Positions 35,835 through 44,624 of a DNA stretch of 64,000 nt are shown one piece after another. Within the stretch, counting starts at the first letter, position 1; the number at the start of each line of letters is the position of its first letter. Source of the stretch: Pseudomonadales bacterium (lineage in GTDB: Bacteria; Pseudomonadota; Gammaproteobacteria; Pseudomonadales; Pseudohongiellaceae); NCBI GenBank assembly GCA_024234325.1, contig JACKOJ010000006.1, forward strand, positions 1 through 64,000, in the 5' to 3' direction. The notes beneath the pieces were generated by a model. It did no database searches, was not told the origin of the DNA, and worked only from the letters and a program-made list of their open reading frames with translations. Both the position numbers and the translations under genes were made by a program.

Positions 35835-37067
35835 TCAACGGATGGAGTAGGCTGCGAGACGACCGCTGTTGCCAAAGACATACAGGGTGTCGTTATCCAC
35901 CACCAGATTGCCCCGAACACCGTCGCTGTCCACCCGCACCCGAGCGGCAAAATGCCCATCGATCTGGGACAGCAGATGCAGATAGCCTTCGAAATCGGCC
36001 ACCGCCAGGTAGTTACCAAAGGTGCGGGGGCTGGTAATTTTGCGCAGACGCAGGCCCTTGTTCTCCCACGCCACGTCTTCGGAATTGTTGCGCAGGGCAA
36101 TCACCTGGCTCTTGTCATCCACGTAATAGGTATTGCCGAAGCCCTGGGCAAGGCCGTGATAGCTGGAGGCCTCGGTGCCCCAGACAATACGGCCGCTCTG
36201 CACGTCGAAGGCCATCAGGTTGCCCTGGTAGCTCGAAGCGAACACCGTGTTGCCGGCCAGCAGCAGATCACCGTCCACGTCAATCACGCGCTCAATGTCG
36301 TAGCGCCCCTGGGGCACGGCCACGCGCTCTTCCCACATCAGGAAACCGTTGGCCGCATTCACTGCCGCCACCATGCCATTGGAGAACCCGCAGATCACCA
36401 CATTGCCGGCAATAATCGGGCTGCTGCTGCCACGCAGGGTCAGCGCCGGAATGGTGGACTCGTAAATCCAGCTCTGCTTGCCAGTCACGGCATCGAGCCC
36501 GATCAGCTTGCCGTCCACCGTCTGCAGAACCACGATGGTCCCGTTGGTAGCCGGTGCCGAGAGCACTTCGCTGGATACTGATGCACGCCAGATCTCGCGC
36601 CCGGAAAACTGGTCCAGCGCAAACACCTCGGCTTCCCGAGTGCCAAACAGCACCAGACCGTTGCCGGCCCCCACGCCCCCGGAAATCAGTTCTCGCGTAC
36701 GCTCGCGCCAGGCCACATCGCCCGTGGCACGATTGATGGCCGTCACCACCCCGTCCGCACTCGCCGCGAAAATCATGTCGCGGTCGATCGCCGGGTGCAA
36801 CTGCGTGTAATACTTGCCCTGCCCGTCGCCGATGTTGACGCTCCAGCGGCGGGTCAGATTGACCTCGTTGGTGATGTCCTCCAGCACAGCAGGCTGCTCG
36901 ACCTTGTCATCCCCGAACATATTGGCGATGGGTTCCCACAGGCTGCAGGCACTCAGAGACAATGCCATACCCGCGAGCAGGGTCAGGCGAACGACCCCGT
37001 TCCATCGGCTTCGCCGCACGGCCCGGAAAGGGCGGGAATTCTGCGAAGTCGGGACTGCTGTATTCAT
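35835..37067 (-). CDS. bamB: outer-membrane assembly lipoprotein BamB
   Basis: 410 residues. A lipobox LSLSACSL gives an acylated outer-membrane lipoprotein, followed by WD40-like PQQ blades forming an eight-bladed propeller (repeats such as VFALDQFSGREIWRASVSSE and LIGLDAVTGKQSWIYES). BamB helps the BAM machine insert beta-barrel proteins. The N-terminal 30 residues before the signal are unusually long and basic, so the true start may be internal. It is 10 bp behind yfgM. Confidence 0.95.
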   Translation of the reverse strand: MNTAVPTSQNSRPFRAVRRSRWNGVVRLTLLAGMALSLSACSLWEPIANMFGDDKVEQPAVLEDITNEVNLTRRWSVNIGDGQGKYYTQLHPAIDRDMIFAASADGVVTAINRATGDVAWRERTRELISGGVGAGNGLVLFGTREAEVFALDQFSGREIWRASVSSEVLSAPATNGTIVVLQTVDGKLIGLDAVTGKQSWIYESTIPALTLRGSSSPIIAGNVVICGFSNGMVAAVNAANGFLMWEERVAVPQGRYDIERVIDVDGDLLLAGNTVFASSYQGNLMAFDVQSGRIVWGTEASSYHGLAQGFGNTYYVDDKSQVIALRNNSEDVAWENKGLRLRKITSPRTFGNYLAVADFEGYLHLLSQIDGHFAARVRVDSDGVRGNLVVDNDTLYVFGNSGRLAAYSIR

Positions 37068-37077
37068 AGGAGGTTCC

Positions 37078-37746
37078 TTAACTGTCTAACGCGATATCGT
37101 CCAGTTTCATCTGCAGGGATTCACTGGTGGACCCTGCCTGCCGTGCCTGTTCATAGGAGGCCCTTGCCTCGGTCATACGGCCCAAGGCGTAAAAGGCGTC
37201 GCCCTGGATTTCAGCATATTCGGCCTCAAAGGCACCGGGGCTGAAGCTCGCCAGCAGATCGAGTGCACGCTGGGCTTCCTCTTTGGCCAGGATCACCCGG
37301 GCCAGACGCAGGCGGGCGGTGATCAGCAGGGATTCGTCGGTCGAGGAAAAGTAACCGGTTCGGGCATTGTCCAGCAGCCACTGCAGTTCGCGTTCTGCGG
37401 TATCCAGGTCGCGGTCATCCACGGCCAGACGCGCACCGAACAGGGCACCGTAGAGGGCGTACACGGAATCCCCGTGCTCTTCCTTCAATTGCGCAATGAG
37501 GCGGCGGGCTGAGGCCAGAGCGTCATCCGTCAGTTGCACTCCAGGGCCCAGCACGACGGTAGTGCCCAGTTGTTCATAGAGATCGGACGCCGCGGCGGAC
37601 TCTGAGTTTTGCATGCGCTGCCATTGCGCCCAGCCCATATACCCCACTGCGAACACGATGACCCCCAGAGCCAGCGACTTGCCGCTCTCGTTCCACCACC
37701 GCTTGAGGGTATCAAGGGTTTCTTCTTCTTCGGTACTAAATGCCAC
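37078..37746 (-). CDS. yfgM: YfgM-type tetratricopeptide ancillary translocon protein
   Basis: 222 residues with one N-terminal membrane helix (SLALGVIVFAVGYMGWAQW) and a periplasmic TPR domain. YfgM associates with the PpiD chaperone at the Sec translocon. The start codon is GTG with AGGAG 6 bases upstream. It lies between hisS and bamB as in other gammaproteobacteria. Confidence 0.9.
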   Translation of the reverse strand: MAFSTEEEETLDTLKRWWNESGKSLALGVIVFAVGYMGWAQWQRMQNSESAAASDLYEQLGTTVVLGPGVQLTDDALASARRLIAQLKEEHGDSVYALYGALFGARLAVDDRDLDTAERELQWLLDNARTGYFSSTDESLLITARLRLARVILAKEEAQRALDLLASFSPGAFEAEYAEIQGDAFYALGRMTEARASYEQARQAGSTSESLQMKLDDIALDS

Positions 37747-37855
37747 GGAGGACTCCTGTATCTTTCTACTAATGCTTATTCGTCAATCTGTTGCGGGCGC
37801 GCCAGCGACCTCTCCCGCGCCGGGTAGGGCATCCTGAATTAGCGGCCCTGCGCTG

Positions 37856-39139
37856 TCAAGCGTTGGGAAACAGGGCCTGCAGCCTTGCCCCCAGTTCTGC
37901 CAGCGGCAGCACCTCGGTGCCTGCCTCCTCGCCAAGCTGGCGCAGCTTGACCTCGGCGAGCACTCCTGCCGCATCTGCCTCCAGCACCAGCGCATAGGGC
38001 GCCCCGCTGTTGAAGGCCTTCTTCATCTGATTGCTCAGCTTGCCGCCCCCGCAGTGGCACTGCACACGCAGGCCCGGCAATTGCGCCCGCAACTGTTCGG
38101 CCAGTACCAGCGCCTGCCCCATCAGCCCGTCACCCACGGCCACAAACAGATCCAGCGCCTGCAGGGATTGCCCGGGCACCAACCCGCCTTCCTGCAGCAT
38201 GAGCACCAGGCGCTCCACGCCCATGGCGCAACCGACGCCGGGGGTGCTGCGCCCGCCGAGCTGTTCCACCAGACCATCATAACGACCGCCCGCACAGACA
38301 GTCCCTTGCGCGCCAAGACTGCCGGTAATCCACTCGAACACCATATTGTTGTAGTAATCGAGCCCGCGCACGAGTCGGGGGTTGACCTCATAGGCCACAC
38401 CGGCGGCATCCAGCATGCCGGTGATCGCGTCGAAATGCGCAACGGTCTCCTCGCTGACATAGTCGGCCAGGGTCGGCGCATCGCGCAGAATCTCCTGGGT
38501 TGTCGGTACCTTGCTGTCGAGAATGCGCAGCGGATTGCTGTCCAGACGGCGGCGGCTGTCACCGTCCAGTGCCTCTTCGTGCTGGCGCAGGAAGGCAATC
38601 AGGGCATCACCATAACGCTTGCGATCGGCGGAAGTGCCGATGTTGTTGATTTCCAGCCGCACCTGGGGCGCCAGCCCCAGAGCCTGCCACAGCCGCGCCG
38701 TGAGCAAGATGATCTCCACGTCGATGTCCGGCCCGGCCATGCCGAAGGCCTCGATACCGATCTGGTGGAACTGGCGGTAACGCCCCTTCTGCGGGCGCTC
38801 GTAGCGGAACATGGGGCCTCGGTACCACAGGCGCTGCTGCTGGTTATAGAGCAGGCCGTGTTCGTCGGCAGCACGCACACAGCAGGCCGTGCCCTCGGGG
38901 CGCAGGCTCAGGTTGTCGCCATTGCGGTCGTCGAAGCTGTACATCTCCTTCTCGACGATGTCGGTGACTTCGCCGATGGAGCGCTTGAACAACTGGGTCT
39001 GTTCCAGCACGGGAAAGCGAATCTCGCGATACCCGTAGCTCTGCACCAGTTGCTGCACAGTGGCTTCCAGGTACTGCCAGACAGGGGTTTCGGTGGGAAG
39101 AATGTCATTCATCCCCCGGATTGCTTGAATCTTGTTCAT
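37856..39139 (-). CDS. hisS: histidyl-tRNA synthetase
   Basis: Charges tRNA-His. The protein is 427 residues from ATG 39139, where it begins MNKIQAIRGMNDILP as in the family. Class II motifs are visible: EGTACCVRA, the histidine A motif LVRGLDYYNNMVFEW and CAGGRYDGLVEQLGG, plus the C-terminal anticodon-binding domain. A longer reading frame reaches 39226 but overlaps the ispG end and is not conserved. Confidence 0.97.
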   Translation of the reverse strand: MNKIQAIRGMNDILPTETPVWQYLEATVQQLVQSYGYREIRFPVLEQTQLFKRSIGEVTDIVEKEMYSFDDRNGDNLSLRPEGTACCVRAADEHGLLYNQQQRLWYRGPMFRYERPQKGRYRQFHQIGIEAFGMAGPDIDVEIILLTARLWQALGLAPQVRLEINNIGTSADRKRYGDALIAFLRQHEEALDGDSRRRLDSNPLRILDSKVPTTQEILRDAPTLADYVSEETVAHFDAITGMLDAAGVAYEVNPRLVRGLDYYNNMVFEWITGSLGAQGTVCAGGRYDGLVEQLGGRSTPGVGCAMGVERLVLMLQEGGLVPGQSLQALDLFVAVGDGLMGQALVLAEQLRAQLPGLRVQCHCGGGKLSNQMKKAFNSGAPYALVLEADAAGVLAEVKLRQLGEEAGTEVLPLAELGARLQALFPNA

Positions 39140-39176
39140 AAGTCGTTTGCCAATTCGGTTGCCGGGCGGAGCGCGT

Positions 39177-40313
39177 TCAGTCGGTCGCGATGATGTCGGG
39201 ATGTCGTTTCGCCGCGCGCTCGGCATCCGCCTTCACTTTCTCCGCCACCCGGGCTCTGACCATAGCTTCCAGTTCGTCCACCAGACGGGCGTTGTCCACC
39301 TTGTGGTGGGGTTTGCCTTCCACGTAGACAAGATTGTTCGGGGTGGCACCGGTCAGGCCGATCTCCGCCACCTTGGCCTCGCCGGGGCCATTGACGATGC
39401 AGCCGATGACGGCCACGTCCACGGGGGTAATGATGTCTTCCAGGCGGGCTTCCAACTGGTTCACCACGCCGATCACATCGAAGTTCTGCCGCGAGCAACT
39501 GGGGCAGGCCACCAGGTTCACGCCCTTGCTACGAATACCCAGGCTCTTGAGAATGTCGAAGCCCACCTTGATCTCTTCCACCGGGTCCGCCGCCAGAGAG
39601 ATGCGAATGGTGTCGCCAATGCCCTCCATCAGCAGCGCACCCAGGCCAATTGCCGATTTCACGGTACCGGAGCGCGGGCCACCGGCCTCGGTAATGCCTA
39701 GATGCAGGGGCTGGTCAATCTGGGACGCCAGTTTGCGGTAGGCCTGCAGCGTCATGAAGATTTCAGAGGCCTTGAGGCTGAGCTTGAAGTTCTGGAAGTC
39801 GAGCTTGTCGAGAATATCGATCTGGGTCAGCGCAGACTCCACCATCGCGTCGGCGTTGGGCTCTTCGTACTTGCGCAGCAGCACCTTGCCCAGGGAACCA
39901 GCATTGACGCCGATGCGCAGGGGAATGCCCTTGTCCTTGGCCGCGTCGATCACGGCGCGGGTTTTCTTCTCGCTGCCGATGTTGCCGGGGTTGATGCGCA
40001 GGCAGTCGACGCCGTACTCTGCCACCTTGAGGGCAATCTTGTAATCGAAGTGAATGTCCGCAACCAGCGGCACCTTCACCTGCCGGCGAATCTCGCGGAA
40101 GGCATCCGCCGCCTCCATGCTGGGCACGGAAACCCGTACGATGTCGGCGCCCACATTCTCAAGCCGCTGAATCTGCGCCACAGTCGCGGCCACGTCGCAG
40201 GTCTCCGTGTTGGTCATGCTCTGCACGCTGATGGGCGCATCGCCACCCACGGGGACATTGCCCACCATGATCTGTCGGGATTTACGTCGGAGAATCTTCG
40301 GTTGCGCGCTCAT
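39177..40313 (-). CDS. ispG: 4-hydroxy-3-methylbut-2-en-1-yl diphosphate synthase (flavodoxin)
   Basis: The penultimate enzyme of the MEP isoprenoid pathway, with a TIM barrel and a [4Fe-4S] domain. About 378 residues from ATG 40313. The cluster ligands are in LVACPSCSRQNFDV and VIGCIVNGPGEAK with the conserved Glu. Its 3' end precedes hisS and its start lies 7 bp after rodZ. A TTG at 40331 could extend it by six residues. Confidence 0.96.
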   Translation of the reverse strand: MSAQPKILRRKSRQIMVGNVPVGGDAPISVQSMTNTETCDVAATVAQIQRLENVGADIVRVSVPSMEAADAFREIRRQVKVPLVADIHFDYKIALKVAEYGVDCLRINPGNIGSEKKTRAVIDAAKDKGIPLRIGVNAGSLGKVLLRKYEEPNADAMVESALTQIDILDKLDFQNFKLSLKASEIFMTLQAYRKLASQIDQPLHLGITEAGGPRSGTVKSAIGLGALLMEGIGDTIRISLAADPVEEIKVGFDILKSLGIRSKGVNLVACPSCSRQNFDVIGVVNQLEARLEDIITPVDVAVIGCIVNGPGEAKVAEIGLTGATPNNLVYVEGKPHHKVDNARLVDELEAMVRARVAEKVKADAERAAKRHPDIIATD

Positions 40314-40320
40314 GATGCTC

Positions 40321-41466
40321 TCATAAACCAATGGTCAGTCGGGCTGAATTGTCGATGCGGATGCTGGCGCTGAAATCGATATCCTCACCATTCAGGCTCA
40401 GGGTCGATTGCGAGGCATCCCCCAGCAGAATATTGAACGGCGCCGTGCCGTTGATGCGCAGCACATCGCCCGCCACCCGCACGTCGCGATAAATCTGTTC
40501 CTCGCTGGCATCCTGTACCTGCACCATGCTCTCGCCACTGAAGCGGAGCTGCAGCACATCCTGTCCGCCCGCATCAATGCGAATGATCCGCTCCGGCGTC
40601 ACTGCAGATGCTGGACTCGCCGCCGTGGGACCCGGCGTGGCAGGTTCCGCCACTTCCGGAGGCATGGATTCGTCGAAGTCCGCCGCTTCAACGATACTTG
40701 CGGGCATGACGTCCACATCCATCAGGTCGGACTCCAGCAGCTCAGCACCGTCCTCGGATACAGGGGGTTCCAAAAGGTCTGGTGGTGGCAGTGCATCGTC
40801 CAGGGTGTCGAGAATCGGTTTCGACTCATAGGGCACCGCGATCTGCTGCACACCGCCGGAGACGGAGGGCAGTTCTCGTGTGGTAGCCACCTGATCCAGC
40901 GTGGCTGGCACACTGGAGCTGACGGTCTGGGTATTGCGGCTCTGGGTATTGACGTTCTGGGCACTGGCCGCAGCACCGCTGTTTGCGGGCCGTGCCGTGT
41001 TGACCGTGCCGGTGCGCGCCGGGGCACTGCTGCCGGAACTGAAGTACCACAGGGCGATGGCCACAACCACAAAGGCAACACCGGACACAACAATCCACGG
41101 CATATTGCGATTGCGCTGGCGACGACGCCGGTTCACCGAGGCCTGGTCCGCATTTTCACGCTGATTGGTGTACTCGTTGTACACGTTGATCAGCACCGTG
41201 GGGTCCAGCTCCAGCAGATTGGCGTAGGCGCGCAGATACCCCTTGATGAACACATCGCCCGGCAGCTTGTCATGGGCATCTGTCTCCAGGGCGCGAACAT
41301 AGTGCATGGTGATGTGCAGGGCGTCGGCGGCTTCCTGAACACTCAGCCCCAGGGCTTCGCGTTTCTTCTCCAGCAGGTGCCCGGGACCGCGCTCGGTCGG
41401 CTCTTCCTGCACTTCCTGCCCGTCCTGTTCATCCACCAGGGCTTCGTTGTTTTCTTCACTCGTCAT
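40321..41466 (-). CDS. rodZ: cytoskeletal protein RodZ
   Basis: 381 residues. An N-terminal Xre-like HTH (LLEKKREALGLSVQEAADAL, about 30-100), a basic junction, a membrane helix (about 125-145), a Pro/Ala-rich linker and a C-terminal DUF4115 beta domain (ALRFSGESMVQVQDA-like). RodZ links MreB to the elongasome and keeps rod shape. Its ATG overlaps the pilF stop by 4 bp. Confidence 0.92.
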   Translation of the reverse strand: MTSEENNEALVDEQDGQEVQEEPTERGPGHLLEKKREALGLSVQEAADALHITMHYVRALETDAHDKLPGDVFIKGYLRAYANLLELDPTVLINVYNEYTNQRENADQASVNRRRRQRNRNMPWIVVSGVAFVVVAIALWYFSSGSSAPARTGTVNTARPANSGAAASAQNVNTQSRNTQTVSSSVPATLDQVATTRELPSVSGGVQQIAVPYESKPILDTLDDALPPPDLLEPPVSEDGAELLESDLMDVDVMPASIVEAADFDESMPPEVAEPATPGPTAASPASAVTPERIIRIDAGGQDVLQLRFSGESMVQVQDASEEQIYRDVRVAGDVLRINGTAPFNILLGDASQSTLSLNGEDIDFSASIRIDNSARLTIGL

Positions 41467-42242
41467 CGGTTCAGGTTCAGATACTGTTGGTACTGCAATG
41501 AATCTCTGTACAGGCTCTCCAGTTGCAAGGCATAGCGAGCCGCACCCTCTTGATTGTCAAACCGCCGCTCCAGTTGAATGCCCAGCAACAGGCTGCGGGG
41601 CGTCTGCGCCACGTTGTAGAACTGGCTGCTGGTGACAAAGCGGTTGTAATAGTTCATCGCCTCGGCAAACTCGCCGCGGTCGAACCGGATCTGGGCCATT
41701 TCCAGGGAGGCCCGAAAGGCGTTGCCGTTAAGCTGCAACGCCCGCTCAAAGGCGTACTCCGCGCGCTCGGGACGTTCCGTGCGCAGGGCCGCCAGACCCA
41801 GGTTCTCGAAGGCCAGCGCCCGGCCTTCGTAGGTTGTGTCATTGGCAACCATTTCGAGCTGCTGGTAGGCGCGCTCGTACTCCCCGCTGTCGAACAGGAA
41901 GGCGGCGTAATTGTTGCGCGCGCGGGAGTTGCGGGAATCCAGCTCCAGTGCACGCACGAAAGTCTGCCCCGCCAGCTCGCGGTCGCCTTCGCGCTGCAGC
42001 ACCATGGCCAGCACGTTGTAGGCATCGGAACTGCGGCTGTTGATGGCCAGGGCATTGTTGATGTTACGCCTTGCGGCCGCCATGTCTCCGGCATCGAAAT
42101 ACCCGATGGCAAGCTGCACAAAATCGCGCACGGCACGCTCGTCCGACGGCTCGGTGTTGAAACCGCCGGTCGTCGTGGTCACGCAGGCTGCCAGCAGCAT
42201 GCCGCATGCCCACATCAACAGAACTGACCTTATCGCTGCCAT
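41463..42242 (-). CDS. pilF: type IV pilus lipoprotein PilF/PilW
   Basis: About 259 residues. A lipobox MLLAACVT is followed by six TPR repeats. PilF is the pilotin for outer-membrane assembly of the PilQ secretin. It is co-transcribed with rlmN upstream and rodZ downstream, the normal arrangement. A longer frame reaches 42284 but places 14 residues ahead of the signal peptide. Confidence 0.92.
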   Translation of the reverse strand: MAAIRSVLLMWACGMLLAACVTTTTGGFNTEPSDERAVRDFVQLAIGYFDAGDMAAARRNINNALAINSRSSDAYNVLAMVLQREGDRELAGQTFVRALELDSRNSRARNNYAAFLFDSGEYERAYQQLEMVANDTTYEGRALAFENLGLAALRTERPERAEYAFERALQLNGNAFRASLEMAQIRFDRGEFAEAMNYYNRFVTSSQFYNVAQTPRSLLLGIQLERRFDNQEGAARYALQLESLYRDSLQYQQYLNLNR

Positions 42243-42280
42243 GGTGTTCCCGTTGTCATCGCTTTCGGCCCGACGGGCCG

Positions 42281-43501
42281 TCATACACTGCGCCGGTCGG
42301 CGCTGCCTGCATCGGCCTGCGTCACCGGCGTCACACTGCCGCCCTGCTCCGTGATCACACGAATGCGCTGGGCCTCGGCATAGCGCTGGCTGCGCCGCGT
42401 ATTGTCGCCAATCTCACCCACCAGTTGCCCGCAGGCGGCGCCGATATCGTCCGCGCGGGTGGTGCGTACCGTCACCGTATACCCCGCTTCGTGCAGAATC
42501 TGCCGGAAGTTGCTGACCGAAGAACCACTGGGGCGACGATAATCGGACTGGGCAAAGGGATTAAACGGGATCAGATTGATCTTGCAAGGAAAATTCTTCA
42601 AAAGTTGCGCCAGTTCACGGGCATGGGCACGGTGATCGTTGACCCCGGCAATCAGGGTGTACTCGATAACCGGCACACGGCGCTCGCCCAGTGTGCTCAT
42701 ATAGTCCGACGCGCTGCGCAGCAGCTCGCGGATGGGATACTTGCGGTTGATCGGCACCAGCTCGTTGCGCAGCTCGTCGTTGGGGGCGTGCAGCGAAATC
42801 GCCAGGGAGGCGTCGGTGTAGTCCTTCAGACGATCCATTGCCGGCACCACGCCGGAGGTGCTGATGGTGACGCGCCGCTTGGACAGCCCGTAGGCCAGGT
42901 CTTCCATCATCAGGCTCAGTGCGTCCATCACGTTGTCGAAGTTGAGCAGGGGTTCTCCCATGCCCATCATCACGATATTGCTGACCGGGCGGGAATTCTG
43001 GGGCGCACGCCCCTCTTCGTTCCACTCTGCGGCAGGTTTCACGCCGAAGCCTGCCAGCTTCTTGTTCGCCCACCACAACTGGCCAATAATTTCGGCAACG
43101 GAGAGGTTGCTGTTGAACCCCTGCTTGCCGGTGGCGCAGAAACTGCAATCGAGGCTGCACCCCGCCTGGGAGGACACACAGAGGGTGCCGCGCCCGGCTT
43201 CGGGAATGAAGACCATCTCGACACTGCTGCCACTGGCCACCTGCACAATCCACTTGCAACTGCCGTCGGCGGAGCGGTATTCCTGCGTGATCAGCGGTGG
43301 CTTTACCTCGGCCACCGCTTTCATCTTCTCGCGCAGCGTCTTGCTGATGTCTGTCATCTCATCGATATCCACCACGCCCCGCTGATGTATCCATTTCAGG
43401 GTCTGGGTGGCGCGAAAGGGCTTTTCGCCCAGCTCAGCGAAGAAAGCCTGCATTTTGGGCAGGCTCAGTCCGAGGAGATTGATTTTCGCTTCGCTGTTCA
43501 T
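42281..43501 (-). CDS. rlmN: 23S rRNA/tRNA adenine-C2 methyltransferase RlmN
   Basis: Radical-SAM enzyme that methylates A2503 of 23S rRNA and A37 of some tRNAs. About 406 residues from ATG 43501 (GGAG upstream). The radical-SAM cluster motif is CSLDCSFC with FCATGKQGF, then MGMGEPLLNF, and the catalytic cysteine near the C-terminal IGAACGQL. It sits between ndk and pilF. Confidence 0.96.
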   Translation of the reverse strand: MNSEAKINLLGLSLPKMQAFFAELGEKPFRATQTLKWIHQRGVVDIDEMTDISKTLREKMKAVAEVKPPLITQEYRSADGSCKWIVQVASGSSVEMVFIPEAGRGTLCVSSQAGCSLDCSFCATGKQGFNSNLSVAEIIGQLWWANKKLAGFGVKPAAEWNEEGRAPQNSRPVSNIVMMGMGEPLLNFDNVMDALSLMMEDLAYGLSKRRVTISTSGVVPAMDRLKDYTDASLAISLHAPNDELRNELVPINRKYPIRELLRSASDYMSTLGERRVPVIEYTLIAGVNDHRAHARELAQLLKNFPCKINLIPFNPFAQSDYRRPSGSSVSNFRQILHEAGYTVTVRTTRADDIGAACGQLVGEIGDNTRRSQRYAEAQRIRVITEQGGSVTPVTQADAGSADRRSV

Positions 43502-43532
43502 GACAGGCTCCACAAGGGCCGCGCCGCACACA

Positions 43533-43961
43533 TCAGGCGCGGGCGCAGATCTCTGTTGCGCTGAAGAAATAGGCGATCTCGCGGGCAGCGGAGTTCGCGG
43601 AATCGGACCCGTGAACCGCGTTGGCGTCGATGGACTTGGCGAAATCCGCGCGGATTGTGCCAGGCGCCGCTTCTGCCGGGTTGGTTGCGCCCATCAGCTC
43701 ACGGTTCTTGGCAACCGCACCCTCACCTTCCAGCACCTGAACCATGACAGGACCGGAGGTCATGAACGCGATCAGATCGGGGAAGAAGCCACGCTCTCTG
43801 TGCTCTGCATAGAAACCACCGGCAGTCTCGTCGGTCAGACGGACCATCTTGGCAGCCACCACGCTCAGGCCAGCTTTTTCGAAGCGGGAATAGATCTCAC
43901 CGATCACGTTCTTGGCAACAGCATCGGGTTTGATAATGGACAAAGTTCTTTCGATTGGCAT
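43533..43961 (-). CDS. ndk: nucleoside diphosphate kinase
   Basis: Transfers phosphate between nucleoside triphosphates and diphosphates. The protein is 142 residues from ATG 43961, beginning MPIERTLSIIKPDAVAKNVIG, with the catalytic histidine in ANAVHGSDS and NPAEAAPGTIRADF. The ATG has GGAG 9 bases upstream. Two TATAAT hexamers lie in the preceding intergenic region. Confidence 0.97.
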   Translation of the reverse strand: MPIERTLSIIKPDAVAKNVIGEIYSRFEKAGLSVVAAKMVRLTDETAGGFYAEHRERGFFPDLIAFMTSGPVMVQVLEGEGAVAKNRELMGATNPAEAAPGTIRADFAKSIDANAVHGSDSANSAAREIAYFFSATEICARA

Positions 43962-44003
43962 TCGGTTTAGCTCCATACCGGTTACAAGTTCAGAAAACCG
44001 CGC

Positions 44004-44032
44004 ATTATACGCGGTAATTCCGCGTAATTATA
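44004..44032 (-). promoter_or_regulatory. two tandem TATAAT hexamers before ndk
   Basis: On the minus strand TATAAT occurs at 44027-44032 and again at 44004-44009, 23 bp apart, about 45-70 bp before the ndk start. Each is flanked by CGCG-rich arms; CCGCG and CGCGG around the downstream copy form a small dyad. No convincing -35 stands out for either, so I cannot say which is used. Confidence 0.45.
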
Positions 44033-44080
44033 CGGGTTTTTAGGACTTTGACGGCACCGTTCTCAGGAGCTTTCGACCCG

Positions 44081-44533
44081 CTATTTCTGCAGAAGTTCAG
44101 GCCAGTTGGCGTCCGCCTTTTCGATGTAGGACTCCATGTCCGCCTTCCAGGTCGCGTTGATGTCAGGGCTGTAGTTCAGATAGAGCTTGCCCTTGTGAAT
44201 GGTCCACAGGTCCGGTTCGGCACTGGCCGTATCGCCCTTGGCGGCGGCGTAGGCGCAATACCCGCCATACTGCGGGGCATAGGCCTCCGGGTTTGCCCGG
44301 AAACGCTCCAGGTTTTCCGCATTCTTGAAGCGCCACTGCGCCCCCTTGTAGTCCATGCTGAATTCCTTGAGCCCCTTCACCGGCTTGCCGTCGAAGAAGT
44401 AGGCCACGGTGTCGTAGCCATCCAGGGCGAGATTGCTGAACAGACCGGTATAGATCGGGTCCGAATCGGCAGAAGCGGACAGCGCCAGGGCGCCGGTAAT
44501 ACTCAGTAGCAGGGTTTTCAGAAAGGTTTTCAT
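44081..44533 (-). CDS. exported YHS-domain protein
   Basis: About 150 residues from ATG 44533 (GGGAG upstream), with a signal peptide (cleavage near ASADS) and a YHS-type domain: LDGYDTVAYFFDGKPVKG, WRFKNAENLERF and QYGGYCAYAAAKGDT with one cysteine. YHS domains occur in metal-handling and redox proteins; several bacterial ones are of unknown function. It lies between ndk and iscS on the same strand. Confidence 0.82.
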   Translation of the reverse strand: MKTFLKTLLLSITGALALSASADSDPIYTGLFSNLALDGYDTVAYFFDGKPVKGLKEFSMDYKGAQWRFKNAENLERFRANPEAYAPQYGGYCAYAAAKGDTASAEPDLWTIHKGKLYLNYSPDINATWKADMESYIEKADANWPELLQK

Positions 44534-44624
44534 GGGGTCTCCCGACTCTTTGTCAGTCCGATACTGCTTCAGACGCAAAGAGACACCGGCTTGTTACACG
44601 CCTGCAGAAATCCAGCCGCCAGGA

